A stretch of DNA of 64,000 bases from DATKFM01 sp963851215 (GTDB taxonomy: Bacteria; Pseudomonadota; Alphaproteobacteria; Dongiales; Dongiaceae), in NCBI GenBank assembly GCA_963851215.1, contig CAWKOG010000016.1, positions 310,001 to 374,000 of the forward strand, written 5' to 3'. This document shows, piece after piece, positions 31,328-42,006 of this stretch. The first letter of the stretch is position 1; the number at the start of each line of letters is the position of its first letter. The translations under genes were made by a program, and so were the position numbers. The notes under the pieces are model-generated. The model was not told where the DNA came from. It did no database searches and was given only the letters and a program-made list of their open reading frames with translations.

Positions 31328-32044
31328 ATGATCGCACGCCGCAATGTCCTCTTCAGAACCGTCGCCAGCGCCGCCCTGTTTGGCGGCGCTGCGGCATTCG
31401 GGCTCATCAAGCTCGCCTTCGCCGCCGAGAAAGTCGGCAGCGCCCAGGACGTGGTTAACCAGGCCTGGGGCACGCCGCCCGGCGAATCCAAGGAAGAGCT
31501 GGCGCAGGCATCGCCCGTGCACCGCAACGAATTGCTGGAGACCGGCGAGGAGAGCGGCGTCGAGATCCAGTTCGCCGACAGTTCCAAGCTGACCATGGGC
31601 CAGCGCGCCCGGCTGACGGTGGATGAGTTCGTCTATGCCGATCCGGCCACCAGCAAGTCGGTGCTCAACCTGACCAAGGGCGCCTTCCGCTATGTCTCCG
31701 GCAAGATGGCCGAAGAAAAAGTGACGCTGAAGACGCCGACCGCCACCATGGTGATCCGCGGCACGGAACTGAAGATCGATGTCGCCGATGACGGCTCGAC
31801 CGAAGTGAGCGTGCTCGAAGGCGCCATCCAACTCACCTCGCTGATCGCCGGCACGGCGCTGTCCATCGTCACCGGCCAGTCGGGCCTGCTCGACGGCACC
31901 GGCGTGTTCCAGGGCGGCGTGCGCAACTTCATCCACGAGTTGAACGACCCCGCGGTGGAGTTCGGCCTCAGCGAACTGCGCTCGCGCCTGCCGATCCCCG
32001 GCATCCCGGGGGTCCCGGGCATCCCGGGCATCCCGCTGCCGTAA
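31328..32044 (+). CDS. FecR-domain exported protein with Pro-Gly tail
   Basis: A 238-residue exported protein. The N-terminal segment looks like a signal or anchor (NVLFRTVASAALFGGAAAFG). A FecR-type beta domain follows (about 60-170) with IQFADSSKLTMGQRARLTVD, LTKGAFRYVSGK and TPTATMVIRGTELKI. The C-terminus ends in a short collagen-like run of I-P-G/V-P-G triplets (about 222-237). Stand-alone FecR domains of this sort often occur with CHASE2 cyclases, and one lies 6 kb away, but there is no direct link here. No sigma factor or TonB receptor is adjacent, so it is not a classical FecIR iron system. Confidence 0.82.
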   Translation: MIARRNVLFRTVASAALFGGAAAFGLIKLAFAAEKVGSAQDVVNQAWGTPPGESKEELAQASPVHRNELLETGEESGVEIQFADSSKLTMGQRARLTVDEFVYADPATSKSVLNLTKGAFRYVSGKMAEEKVTLKTPTATMVIRGTELKIDVADDGSTEVSVLEGAIQLTSLIAGTALSIVTGQSGLLDGTGVFQGGVRNFIHELNDPAVEFGLSELRSRLPIPGIPGVPGIPGIPLP

Positions 32045-32476
32045 TCCTCAAAGGGTTGCTGCGCTCTTTCGCGAGTTGGCGCGGTATTCCGCGCCTGAAG
32101 CGCCTATTGCTGCCTTCCCGGCGAGATCGGGGAATGGACATTCTTCTCGCATGGTTTCGCAGTCCCCTCTCCCTGCAGGCAGGGAGAGGGTGCATGGCGG
32201 TCGCTCTGCGACTGCCATGCGGGTGAGGGTCTGGGAGCACGAGCATTGCAGGGTTCGTACAGCTGGGGAGTTTGTGGGCCTTATTCGATTTAAACCTTTG
32301 CGCTCATGTTTGCGCAGGGAAATCTCGGCGCCACCCCCTCACCCCTGCCCCTCTCCCCCACTTCGTGGTGGCGAGGGGTCTATCTTTCTACTGCGGTTTG
32401 CCGACCACTTTGCCGCAGGCTAGGCTGACCCCTAACAATCGGGCCGGTACAACCGGTCAGTGCATTGGGGGCGATC
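32045..32476. repeat. intergenic region with two CT-rich palindromic repeats
   Basis: The left element at 32164-32230 contains a perfect 11-base-pair hairpin (CCCTCTCCCTG / CAGGGAGAGGG) followed by a seven-base-pair hairpin (GCATGGC / GCCATGC). The right element at about 32334-32380 is an inverted relative (CCCCTCACCCCTGCCCCTCT, then a TTCG-type hairpin). They face each other around 100 bases of unique sequence, the same arrangement as at 11356-11558. No gene is seen. Confidence 0.7.
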
Positions 32477-34403
32477 ATGCGCAAGATGACGATGGCGATT
32501 CTCGTTGCGGTTGCGGCGCCGTTGCTGTTGGGCAGCGGCGCGCCGCAGGTGAATCCGCTGAAGACCGTGATCGACAAGCTGGGCGGAGCGCCTTGCGCCA
32601 CCGGCAGCCTGACCTGCGTGAAGATCAAGGTGCCTGTCGATCACCGCGCCAATAGCGGCCCCACTCATCGATATCGAATTCGCCGTCAGCTTTGCCACCG
32701 GCGCCAGCAAGGGCGTGCTGATCTATGTGGTCGGCGGGCCTGGCGGCAGCGGGCTCTCGGTGGCCGATGATTATCTCTCTGCCTATGACGCCAAGCTGAC
32801 CGAGAACATGGACATCGTGTTCTTCGATCAGCGGGGCGTCGGCCCAAATCACGGCCTGGCCTGCCCGAAGGCGCAGGCGATCTTCGACACGGCGGAGACC
32901 TCGATCAAGCAGCCCGAGGCCGCGATCGCCATCGCCAAGGCCTATGCCACGGACTGCCCGGCGGAGCTGAAATCCCGCGACCTGTTGCCCTATGTCGATA
33001 CCGAGCAGGCGATCCGCGATGTCGAGCTGTTCCGCCAGGCGATCGGCAGCCCGCAGATCTGGATCTATGGCGAAAGCTACGGCACGCAGCTCGCCCAGCA
33101 ATATGCCACCGCCTTTCCCACCTCGGTGAAGGGTGTTGTGGTGGATGGCGTGGTCGACCTGAACCTGGATTTCGACGGCTACTACACCGCCTATGTGCTG
33201 GCGGCCGAGCGCATCCTGGCGCGGGTGCTGGCGGATTGCGCCACCACGCCCGGCTGCCGCGAGGATATGCGGGGCGACGCCACATCGGCCTATGACGGCC
33301 TCGCGGCGCTGACCAGCATCGGGCCGATCGAGGTGGATTTCCCGCTGGCCGACGGCAGCATCACCAAGCGCAAGCTGACTGCGGGCATGCTGGAGGCCGA
33401 CGCGTTCTACGCGCTCTATGGCCCCGACGATCGCGCCACATTCCTGCGGGCACTGGCGGCGGGATCGCGCGGCGACCTGCTGCCGCTGCTGCGCCTGGCC
33501 TACTACAATCTGGAGATCGATCCCCAGACCGTGATCGGCGCGCCCGATCCCACCTGGTACGGCGCCGCCTACTACGCTGTCACCTGCAGCGACTATGGCG
33601 AGGGCACGGCCGATGGCGACGAGACCGCGCGGCAGATCATCGAGAAGGCGAAGGCCTTTGCTGCCCGCGCGCCGCGGCTGCTGAACTCCTACTATGTCGA
33701 GCGGCTGGCCTGCGCCTTCTGGCCGAAGCGCGGCCCGATCGAGCGGCCGAAGCCCTATGCCGGCGGCGAGTTCCCGACCCTGATTCTCAACGCCGACACC
33801 GATCCGATCACGCCGATCACCATGGCCCAGGCCGTCATGGACAATGCGCAGAATGCCTATCTCGTCACGATGATGGGCGGGCCTCATGTGATCTGGGGCC
33901 GGGAGCTGCCCTGCCCGGACGAGATCGTCTTCAGCCTGATGTTCGACGGCACCGAGCCGGAAGCGCGGGAACAGATCTGCCATCAGGACTTCATCGGCGA
34001 TTATAGGAAGCTGACGCTGACCGATCCGGCGGCGGTGGACCCGGCGCTGATCGGGCGCGGGGTGGAACTCGAGATCAGAGAATTGCCTGCCATCGACAAT
34101 TGGGACGGCGAGACTCCGCTCGCCGTGGGCTGCAACGGCGGCGGCAAGATCGACGTGGCCGCAGGCGACGCCGGGACCGAATACACCTTCACCAAATGCG
34201 CGATGTGGCCGAATGTCGTTCTGGACGGCACGGGTACCGATGTCGAGGAGGGCGGCAGCAATCCCGGCCTCACCCTGCAGATTGCCGTCAGCGGCGCCCA
34301 TCAGGGGCAATTCACCTTCCGGCACAACAACGAAACCGATGCGTTGAGCGTGGCCGGCACCTATGACGGCAAGGATATCCGGACGCCGCGGTTGCTGCCG
34401 TAG
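32477..34403 (+). pseudogene. exported alpha/beta hydrolase, TAP-like (S33) peptidase, one frameshift
   Basis: Exported serine hydrolase of about 640 residues resembling tripeptidyl aminopeptidases. Signal peptide from the ATG at 32477 (AILVAVAAPLLLGSGA), then CVKIKVPVDH. The frame shifts near 32660 and resumes at IEFAVSFATGASKGVLIYVV. Oxyanion-hole motif GGPGGSG, nucleophile in YGESYGTQLAQQYA, acid in LNADTDPITPI and His in GGPHVIWGREL are all present downstream. A TAP-like C-terminal region and an extra beta-rich tail end it. The catalytic part (32715-34403) is intact and could be made from an internal start. Confidence 0.82.
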
Positions 34404-34445
34404 AAACGCGGCGGTGGAATCCGCGCCGGCGGGGCGCCGCAAACG

Positions 34446-34982
34446 TCAGCCGAACCGCTTCTGCATCTCCTTGTCGATCTGCAGGAGCGTCATGGCATCG
34501 CTGGGACCATTGGCGCTGCGCAACTGAACATGGGGCCAATCCTTGCGGCGCGGCCAGTGGCCGCCGGCCGTGAGTCCCAGCTTCTCCGCTTCATTGGCAT
34601 AGACGACATAGCCGTTAAGGCCGCCGACCTTCCGTGTCAGCGACCATTCGGCCTTGCCTTCGACCAGCCAGAAGCAGTCGACTGCCTCGCCCCATTGGTG
34701 CCAGCTATAGCCGGGAATGGCGCCGGTGACATCCGGCCCGGCTTGCCGGCCGATCGCGCTGAGCACGCCGGCCAGATAGATCGCGCCGGCATCCTGAAGC
34801 TGCTTGATCTTCGCGTTGATCTGCTCCGACGACCGCGATTGGCGCCAGAGCTTGGCCTGCTCCAACGGCGTCCTTAGGCCGTCGGAGGCTCGCATCTCAA
34901 TGCCTTTGTCGCGGCAATTCTTCAACAGCTCGGCCAGCTTCTTTTTCATCTCCGGCTGCAGCTTCGAGACATCCATCGGCAT
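34446..34982 (-). CDS. M15-family peptidoglycan peptidase (D-Ala-D-Ala / L-Ala-D-Glu type)
   Basis: Small zinc peptidase of 178 residues. The VanY/CwlK fold is evident from DGLRTPLEQAKLWRQSRS, the zinc motif SWHQWGEAVDCFW (His and Asp ligands) and the terminal WPHVQL (third His). No signal peptide is seen, so it may be a cytoplasmic recycling enzyme or leave by another route such as phage-type lysis. The ATG at 34982 is chosen because GGAGG stands nine bases upstream; the frame is open to 35000. It is convergent with the hydrolase gene. Confidence 0.85.
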   Translation of the reverse strand: MPMDVSKLQPEMKKKLAELLKNCRDKGIEMRASDGLRTPLEQAKLWRQSRSSEQINAKIKQLQDAGAIYLAGVLSAIGRQAGPDVTGAIPGYSWHQWGEAVDCFWLVEGKAEWSLTRKVGGLNGYVVYANEAEKLGLTAGGHWPRRKDWPHVQLRSANGPSDAMTLLQIDKEMQKRFG

Positions 34983-35216
34983 GATCCACGACCTCCGCAA
35001 AAAACTTCACTCCGGAACTCTCGCCGGATGCCATAGGCTGCTCCCGCCCTCGACGCGAACTGCCTGGCGATCATTCACCGAGGGACGCGTCAGCCTAAAC
35101 GATACCGTTGAATGCCGCTCCCCCCAAACAGGGGGAGAAAGCGCTCGGGTTGCCGGGCAAACAACCGGATCGCCGGCGGACGCAATGCGCTGCGCAAGTA
35201 ACGGCCGGCTTCTTGT

Positions 35217-36092
35217 CTACTGCGCGGCGGCTTCCTGCGGACGGAGGCCGCCCGCCATCTCCACATCCGCCTGCTGGGCGAGCCGGGCTGCTTCCATCGC
35301 GCGGCTCGCCGCATTGCGGCGGCGGATCTCGGCGGCGATGGCGATGGCCACGGTGGTGACGACGAGCACGACGGCGACCGCGTTGACGGCCGGCGTCACG
35401 CCCTGGCGCACCTTATTGGCGATGAAGATGGCGAAGGTCTGCTCCGCGCCGATGGCGAAATAGGTCGTGGTGTAGTTCTCGAAGGATTGCAGGAAGGCGA
35501 GGCCGGCGGCGGAGAGAAGCGCCGGCCGCATATAGGGCACGGTGATGCGCCAGAATACCTGGCGCGGGCTGGCGCCCAGGTCGAGCCCCGCCTCTTCCAG
35601 CGTGGTATCGAAGCGCTGCAGCCGGGCGATGAAGATCAGCATGCAGTAGGCCGCTATGAAGCTGGACTGCGCCAGCACCGCCGTCCACCAGGAGGCGCGC
35701 AGGCCGACCTGCTGGCTCCAGAAGATGAAGGTGGAGATGCCGAGCACGATCCCCGGCGCCAGGATCGGCGACACCAGCACAGCGTAGAGCAAGGCCTTGC
35801 CCCTGATCTGCAGCCGGGTCAGCGCCAGGGCCCCGCCGAGGCCGAGCGCCACCGACAGCACGACTACGAAGACGGCAATCAGGATGCTCATATAGAGCCC
35901 GTCGAACATGCGCTGATCGTTCCAGGCCTCGCTAAACCAGGAGAGCGTGAACTGGAAGTTCCGGTGCGTGGGAATGCGGCTGGTGTTGAAGGCCAGCAGC
36001 ATCAGGTAGAGCAGCGGAAACAGCAGATAGCCGAGAAAGATTCCCAGATAGCCTCGGATCGACCATTTCAGCAGGCTGTCGTAATTGCCCAT
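35217..36092 (-). CDS. ABC transporter permease, PotC-type
   Basis: Inner-membrane permease (291 aa) of a polyamine/opine-type importer. Six membrane helices are visible starting with GYLGIFLGYLLFPLLYLMLL. The cytoplasmic coupling loop that contacts the ATPase is in EEAGLDLGASPRQVFWRITV. It is the last gene of the operon: binding protein, ATPase, permease, permease. A Glu/Ala-rich tail follows the last helix. The substrate is unknown; family members carry spermidine, putrescine or related cations. Confidence 0.9.
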   Translation of the reverse strand: MGNYDSLLKWSIRGYLGIFLGYLLFPLLYLMLLAFNTSRIPTHRNFQFTLSWFSEAWNDQRMFDGLYMSILIAVFVVVLSVALGLGGALALTRLQIRGKALLYAVLVSPILAPGIVLGISTFIFWSQQVGLRASWWTAVLAQSSFIAAYCMLIFIARLQRFDTTLEEAGLDLGASPRQVFWRITVPYMRPALLSAAGLAFLQSFENYTTTYFAIGAEQTFAIFIANKVRQGVTPAVNAVAVVLVVTTVAIAIAAEIRRRNAASRAMEAARLAQQADVEMAGGLRPQEAAAQ

Positions 36093-36101
36093 GGCCGCCG
36101 C

Positions 36102-37004
36102 CTAGCGCGCGATATCGCGCAGGGTGACGCGGAAGACCCGCATCATCACCACGACGAATACGAGACAGACCAATTCCAGCACCAGCGCATAGGCCGAGCC
36201 GCCGTTCCAGTTCAGCACCGAGAACTGCGATTCGATAGCCTGGGTGAACCAGAAGCTGGATTTGCCGCCCAACAGCACCGGCACGATGAAAGAGCCGGCG
36301 CAGAGCATGAACATGACGATGCAGCCCGACGCGATGCCCGGCTTGGCATGGGGAATCACGATGCGCCGGTGCACCCGCGCCCAGGAGGCGCCGAGATCCC
36401 GCGCCGCCTCGACCTGATTGCGGTCGAGGCTCTCCATGGCGTTGAACATCGGAAAGACCATGAACAGGATGTAGGAATAGACCAGGCCGACGAAGAGCGC
36501 GATGTTGGCGTCGAGGATCGGCAGCTCGTAATTGAAGAACTCGAAGGGCTCGAAGCCCATGGCGATCAGCAGCTGGTTCAAAAGCCCCTGCCTTGCCATC
36601 AGCGTGCGCCAGGCATAGGCGCGCAGCACTTCATTGACCCAGAACGGCACCAGCAGGCAGAGCATCAGGATATGCAGCCATTTCGCCGTGGCCACTTTCG
36701 CCAGATAGTAGGCGATGGGATAGCAGACTATCAGGGACATGATGGTGATGACGCCGCTGGTCAGCAGCGTACGGAGAAAGGTCTGAAAGGCGAGATCATC
36801 CTTGGGATCGAACAGCGGCCCGAAGGAATAGAGGGTAAATCCGTCGCCCACGAGCCCCTTGTTGACCGAACCCGGATTCGCATGGAAGGCGTAGTCGAGC
36901 AGCATCAAATGCGGAATCAGGATCAGCAGCAGGATCCAGACCGCTACCGAGCCGAAAATGAAGGCGATGCCGGCGCGGCCGAAGCGGTTGAGCGTCTCAC
37001 CCAT
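36102..37004 (-). CDS. ABC transporter permease, PotB-type
   Basis: Inner-membrane permease of about 300 residues that pairs with the PotC-type protein. It has an N-terminal helix (GIAFIFGSVAVWILLLILIP), a long periplasmic loop and the coupling motif VEAARDLGASWARVHRRIVI. The start ATG at 37004 overlaps the end of the ATPase gene by eight bases, showing translational coupling; the longer open frame to 37040 is not needed. It ends nine bases before the next permease. Confidence 0.9.
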   Translation of the reverse strand: MGETLNRFGRAGIAFIFGSVAVWILLLILIPHLMLLDYAFHANPGSVNKGLVGDGFTLYSFGPLFDPKDDLAFQTFLRTLLTSGVITIMSLIVCYPIAYYLAKVATAKWLHILMLCLLVPFWVNEVLRAYAWRTLMARQGLLNQLLIAMGFEPFEFFNYELPILDANIALFVGLVYSYILFMVFPMFNAMESLDRNQVEAARDLGASWARVHRRIVIPHAKPGIASGCIVMFMLCAGSFIVPVLLGGKSSFWFTQAIESQFSVLNWNGGSAYALVLELVCLVFVVVMMRVFRVTLRDIAR

Positions 37005-38060
37005 GGGCGGTTTCCGCCCGCGGCAGGATGCGCGCGTCATCGGCGGCGAAATGCACCTCGATCCGGCTTTGCTCGCGGATCTCCGGCACCTCGCCGTCGT
37101 TCGACATGGTCAGGGTCACCGGCGTGCCGGACGGGTTCGCCAGGCTGATATTGACGAGTATGCCCTCGAAAACCTCGCCCAGCACTGTCGAGGCGATGGT
37201 GTTGTAGAATCCGCCCGACGGCGGTTGCAGCCGCAAGCGCTCCGGCCGCACGAACAGCAGCCCCTCGTCGCCTGCCTTCAGGCCACTGGGATTGGCGCCG
37301 GTCAGCCTGCCGAAGGCCGTCTCGATCTGCGCCTCGCCGTTGCTGACGGCGACGATGCGTCCGTCGAACAGATTGTTCTCGCCGACGAAAGAGGCGACGA
37401 AGGCGGTCGCCGGATTGTTGTAGATCTCCGCGGAGACGCCGACCTGCTCCATCCGGCCCTGGCTCATCACGGCGACGCGGTCGGACATGGCCAGCGCTTC
37501 GCTCTGATCGTGGGTGATGTAGACGAAGGTGACGCCGGTGCGTTGCTGGATGGCGCGCAGTTCGGCGCGCATATGCTGCCGCAGCTTCAGGTCCAGCGCC
37601 GACAGCGGCTCGTCCAGCAGCAGCACTTCCGGTTCCACGGCCAGCGCGCGGGCGATCGCCACGCGCTGCTTCTGGCCGCCGGACAATTCGTCGATGCGGC
37701 GGCTGGCATAGCCGGGCAGCGCGATCAGGTCGAGCATGGCATCGACCTTCCGCCGCCGTTCGGCCAGCGGCACGCCGCGCACCTCCAGCCCGAAACCGAT
37801 ATTCTCTTCCACCGACATCAGCGGAAACAGCGCCAGATTCTGGAAGATCAGCGCCGTCGGCCGCACATTGGGGCCGAGGCCGGCCAGAGAGCGGGATCGC
37901 CGAGGCGGATATCGCCTTCGCTCGGCTCGATAAAGCCGGAGATCATGCGGAGGATGGTGGTCTTGCCGCATCCCGACGGCCCCAGGAACGAGAAGAACTC
38001 GCCCTGCTTGATGGTGAGATTGAGATTGCGCACGGCGGTAAAGCTGCCGAAGCGCTTCAC
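36997..38060 (-). pseudogene. ABC transporter ATPase, PotA-type, one frameshift
   Basis: ATP-binding subunit of the Pot-type importer. The N-terminal part (38060-~37895) has the Walker A motif LGPSGCGKTTILRM. The frame shifts by one near 37895 within a GGCGATCCCGC stretch. The remainder has the Q-loop (ALIFQNLALFPLMSVEENI), signature LSGGQKQRVAIARALA, Walker B LLLDEPLSALD, the H-loop ITHDQSEALAM and a C-terminal TOBE domain. The real start may lie about 33 bases upstream, where a single extra base would otherwise give M-T-N-D-L-Q-F. All catalytic motifs survive, so a sequence error is likely. Confidence 0.85.
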
Positions 38061-38168
38061 GACATCGATGAACTGCAGGTCATTCGTCCATGGGGACTCA
38101 CGCGCGGCCAGCGTAGAGCATCCCGTGGCCGGGTTTCAACACCGGCCACGGGAACTCCAGTACCGCGC

Positions 38169-39346
38169 TTAGGCCGCGGAGATCTTGTCCGCCAGCGCCT
38201 GGCGCTTCTCCAGGAACCAGGGGCGCTCCGTGCCCTGCACCCACAGCTTCGCGATGGCATCGCCGGGATAGGCGTCGGCGAAGTTCTTCTTGAAGCTATC
38301 GGTGACAAAGTTGTCGAAGCCGATGACCACTGAGTTGTAGGTCGTGGCGTCGGAGACGACTCCGCCCACCTCAGGCTGGAATGACCAGTTCATGAAGGCG
38401 TAGGCCTGCTCCAAGTTGGCCGCTCCAGAGGTCAAGGCAATCGAATCGATCCAGCTCAGCGCCCCTTCGGTAGGCGCCAGGTAGTTATAGGGCCTGCCCT
38501 GATTCTTCAGCTGGAATATCGGACCGTCCCAGGTATGGCCGATGACGGCGCCGTCCTGTTCGAAGCCCGACTGCGTATCCGCCGTGCCCTTCCACCAATT
38601 GAGGATCTGCGCCTTGTTGGCGACGACATACTCCGCCGCCTTGCCGTAACCCAGATCGAAGGCGGTCTCGTCATCATACGCCTTGCGCATGGTGCCCGGC
38701 GGCAGATCGCCGGTGGTCTCCATCCAGAGGCCGGTCACCAGCATCGAGGAGCGCTGGCGGCTGAGCATCAGCCCCTTGTGTTCCGGTTTCCACAAATCGC
38801 CGAACGACGCCTTGCCATACTCGAGCTGCACCTTCTCGGTGTTGTAGGCGAGCGCCTCCGTGCCCCAGTCATAGGGCAGCGCATAGTACTTGCCATCCTT
38901 CGTGGCGCCGAGCTGCTTCGACTGCTCCAGGAAGCTGGGTTGCACCTGCTTGAGATTCGGGAGCTTCGATTCGTCGATCGGCGCCAAGCTGCCTTGGTCG
39001 ATATGCGCAGAGACCCAGGCAATCGACGGCGACGTCAGATCCCAGCCGCTGCCGCCGGCCGCCTTCAGCTTGTTCAGGCAGTCCTCGTTGGACGAATAGG
39101 TCGTAACGTTGACCTTGATGCCGCTCTCGGCGGTGAATTTGTCGAGCAGCGGCTGCGGCGCGTAATCCTCCCAGGTGAACCAGTTCACTTCACCCGACGA
39201 CGAGAAAGCATTGCGCGACAGCATCGGCGCCAACGATGCCGACGGCGCCCAACGCAAGGGCGCTTTTCAGGATGGTGCGGCGGCTGGCCCGTGCCGCAGA
39301 ATACGGTGGCCCGCGCGCCGCGCTGGCCGTTAGTCAGTTTGGTCAT
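38169..39346 (-). pseudogene. Pot-type periplasmic substrate-binding protein, Tat signal, frameshifts in the signal region
   Basis: Extracellular solute-binding protein family 1 (PotD/PotF-like), about 390 residues. The mature part is intact from VNWFTWEDYAPQPLLDKFTA to QALADKISAA. Upstream, an ATG at 39346 follows AGGAG at about eight bases. A twin-arginine signal (SRRTILKSALALGAVGIVGA) is readable in another frame at about 39290-39235, so two small indels separate start, signal and mature domain. It delivers substrate to the two permeases downstream. The ligand is unknown; acidic and aromatic residues such as WTWEDY-type contacts fit a cationic ligand. Confidence 0.83.
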
Positions 39347-39550
39347 GGCGTAATCTCCTCTCCTCAGTTGTTGCCTAGCCTGTTTACTTATTCTTGTTGG
39401 TTCGGGCTTGGACCGACGTCCGGCCGCTGCCCGCCGCGATTTTTGTTTGGTTAACGGCGTCGCTTTCGGCGCGCCCGCCGGCCCAGTTTGTCATGATCAT
39501 CTCGCCGGCCAAGGGCTGGCAAGTGAATGTTTGGTGAGCCGCCGGCCGGA

Positions 39551-40658
39551 TCATGCCGCCTCGCTGACCTGGTAGGCAGAGCGAGCCAGCCATTCCGGCT
39601 CGATCTCCACCCCCCAGCCGGGCTCGCTGGGGACGGTTACGCAGCCGTCCTCAACGCGGTAGGGATCGTTGCGGAACAGCCCATATTGCCAGGGGTAGTA
39701 GTCAGCCTCCTCGATGGAGAACTCCAGGTATTTGCCGGCGTTTGGCAGTGCCGGCAGCAGATGCATGGTGAACAGCGTGACCAATCCCAGATTGGCCGCA
39801 TGGGGGGTAACCGGCAGGCCGGCCGCCTGGGCCATGGCGGCGACCCGCAGCGCGCGACAGATGCCGCCGACATACAGCACATCCGGCTGCACGATATCCA
39901 CCACCCGCTCCCGGCACATGCGCCACCAGACCGGCAGCTCGCAATCCTGCTCGCCGCCGGTGACCGCGACATCCAGCGCCTCCGTCACCTGCTTGGTCTG
40001 CTCCAGCTCCCAATAGGGACAGGGTTCCTCGAAATGCTCGATGCCTTCGGCTTCCAGCAGGCGGCCCACCTCGATGGCGCGCGCCGGCGAGAAGCCGCTG
40101 TTGGCGTCCACCAGCAGCGCTGCTTTCGGGCCCGAGCGCGCGGCGGATCGCCGGCACGATAGCCTCCGTGCGGCCGGGCCATTCGTCGATATCGTGGCCG
40201 CATTCCGCGCCGACGCGGAATTTGAAGGCGTCGAAGCCGTTGCTTGTCGCGCAGCCGGCAGAAAGCGCGCCGCCTCGTCCTCGGGCGTGATGTCGCGCTT
40301 CATCGAGGAGGCATAGCAGCGCAGCCTGCCGGGCTGGCCGCCCAGCAGCTCCACGACAGGCTTGCGCTCGATCTTGCCCCGCAAATCCCATAAGCGCGGT
40401 ATCGAGGCCCGCCATCGCCCGCTTCATGTAGGAGCCGGGAAATTTGTGTTCCTTCTCCTCGATACGGTCGAGCAGCGGATCGATGGGAAAGATGTCGGCA
40501 CCCAGGGCATAGGGCGCCACCTGCCGGTGCAGCACCTGGGCGCTGATATCCGAATTGTAGGTGGAAAGCTGGCCCCAGCCCTCAGCGCCATTGTCAGTGG
40601 TCACGCGGACGAAGCCGATGAATCGGGTGCTGAAAGTCTCGAGACGCGCGATCCGCAT
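39551..40658 (-). pseudogene. mandelate racemase/muconate lactonizing (enolase superfamily) enzyme, several frameshifts
   Basis: Enolase-superfamily acid-sugar dehydratase or racemase, about 368 residues. N-terminal capping domain: VRVTTDNGAEGWGQLSTYNS. Barrel metal-ligand blocks: LLVDANSGFS (Asp), EHFEEPCPYWELEQ (Glu) and VTGGEQD (Glu), with the C-terminal catalytic His in TPHAANLGL. The second-strand segment reads DAFKFRVG in one frame. Shifts occur near 40385, 40260 and 40145, all in the middle third. The sequence resumes cleanly to the end. Substrate unknown. It diverges from the LysR gene at 40824, which may regulate it. Confidence 0.78.
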
Positions 40659-40823
40659 GTCGTCGGTAATTGCCTGGCCCTGGGGGCGCCCCGCGGCCGG
40701 TTGATAGCGACCCGTGAGCGCTTATTATCTTTTTTCTACTGAAATCAGAGCATATGTGCGATAGGTGCATAAACGCAAGCGAAGCTTTATGCTGCCAAGA
40801 CCTAAGTTTTCTTGGGCCTCAGC

Positions 40824-41717
40824 ATGACCTATCGCCTGCCACCCCTGAACTGGCTCCGGGCGTTTGAGACCAGCGCCCGCCATATGAGCTTCGCCAAGGC
40901 GGCCACGGACCTGAACCTGACCTCGACGGCAATCAGCCATCAGGTGCGGTCCCTGGAGCGGCATCTGGGCCATGCGCTGTTCGAGCGCCTCGCCCGCGGC
41001 CTGCGGCTGACGGAGATGGGCGCCGCCTATCTGCCCGACGTGCGGCGGACCTTCGAGAACCTGTCGGCGGCGACCACCAAGCTGTTCGGCCAGAGCGGCA
41101 TGACTTCGATCACCGTGCGGGCGCCGGTGTCCTTCGTGACGCCTGTGGCTGGCGCCGCGGCTGCCGCGCTTCCAGGCTGAATATCCGGGGATCGAGATCC
41201 TGATCCTCTCCACCATCTGGGCCGATGCGCAGCCGGACGAGGCCACGGACATCGACATCCGCTTCGGCAGCGGCGCCTGGGCCGGCTATGAGGCGGAGCG
41301 GCTGTGGCACCAGCCCTCGGTCATCGTCTGCAACCGCGAGGTGGCGCAGCGGGGCAGCGCGGGAAAGCGGCTGCTGGAGATCGCGGAGACTCGGCTGATC
41401 CATGTGGTCGGCCATGAGAACCACTGGACCGAGGCCTTCCGCGAGATCGGCCTGCCGATGCCGCAGCCGAGCAAGGCCCTGCGCGTCGACAATTCCGTCG
41501 CCGCGGTGCTGCTCGGCGGCGAGCGCCGGCGCGACGATCGTGCTGCGCCCCTACGCGCAGCGCGCGGTGGAGATCGCTGCCGCTGCATCAGCCGTTCGAT
41601 CTGGAACTGCCGGTCGAGCAGGCGCATTTCCTGCTGACGCCGATCGGCCTGTCGAATGTACGGCCGGAGGTGCTGCTGTTACGGCAATGGATCGTGGAGG
41701 AGGCTGCGGGGACGTAA
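40824..41717 (+). pseudogene. LysR-family regulator, GcvA-like, two frameshifts
   Basis: GcvA-type LysR regulator of about 298 residues. The DNA-binding part is canonical (LPPLNWLRAFETSARHMSFA and LNLTSTAISHQVRSLERHLG). The frame shifts near 41165 inside a run of GCC/GCG codons, continues with RFQAEYPGIEILILSTIW and DIDIRFGSGAWAGYEAERLW, shifts again near 41525, and finishes with FDLELPVEQAHFLLTP to the stop at 41717. It diverges from the enolase-superfamily gene, the usual arrangement for a LysR regulator and its target. Confidence 0.82.
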
Positions 41718-41771
41718 GGCCTGCTCGGGAACTGTCGTTCTCTCCGTGCCTTTTGTAAGTGACGGAACGAT

Positions 41772-41939
41772 GTGGAGATCACGCACGTGATCAGGAAACT
41801 GCCATCGGGCAAGTACCGGCTCTACTCGCGCAAGACCGATCCGAAGACCGGCAAGCGCCGCAACCTCGGCACCTTCGCCACGCGCCAGGCCGCGGAACGG
41901 CACGAGCGCGCGGTGCAGTACTTCAAGCGGCGGGGCTGA
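41772..41939 (+). CDS. small basic protein, conserved-looking
   Basis: A 55-residue Arg/Lys-rich protein (VIRKLPSGKYRLYSRKTDPK ... AAERHERAVQYFKRRG). A stop codon four codons upstream limits the start to the GTG at 41772 or the one at 41787. The sequence is well ordered and reads like the DNA-binding-like three-strand domain found at the N-terminus of some phage-type integrases, or like a stand-alone small protein common in alphaproteobacteria. No clear ribosome-binding site is seen. It lies between the LysR gene and the FGGY kinase. Confidence 0.6.
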   Translation: MEITHVIRKLPSGKYRLYSRKTDPKTGKRRNLGTFATRQAAERHERAVQYFKRRG

Positions 41940-42006
41940 GGGGGTTGCCGCCCAGTTCCTCTACGCTAGGGTCGCACAGCGAGAATTCGGACTCTGGCGG
42001 AGGCGC

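Noticed and set aside
32625..34442. Long open frame antisense to the TAP-like hydrolase
   Set aside because: Same reasoning: no motif, and the sense strand has a full hydrolase with its catalytic residues.
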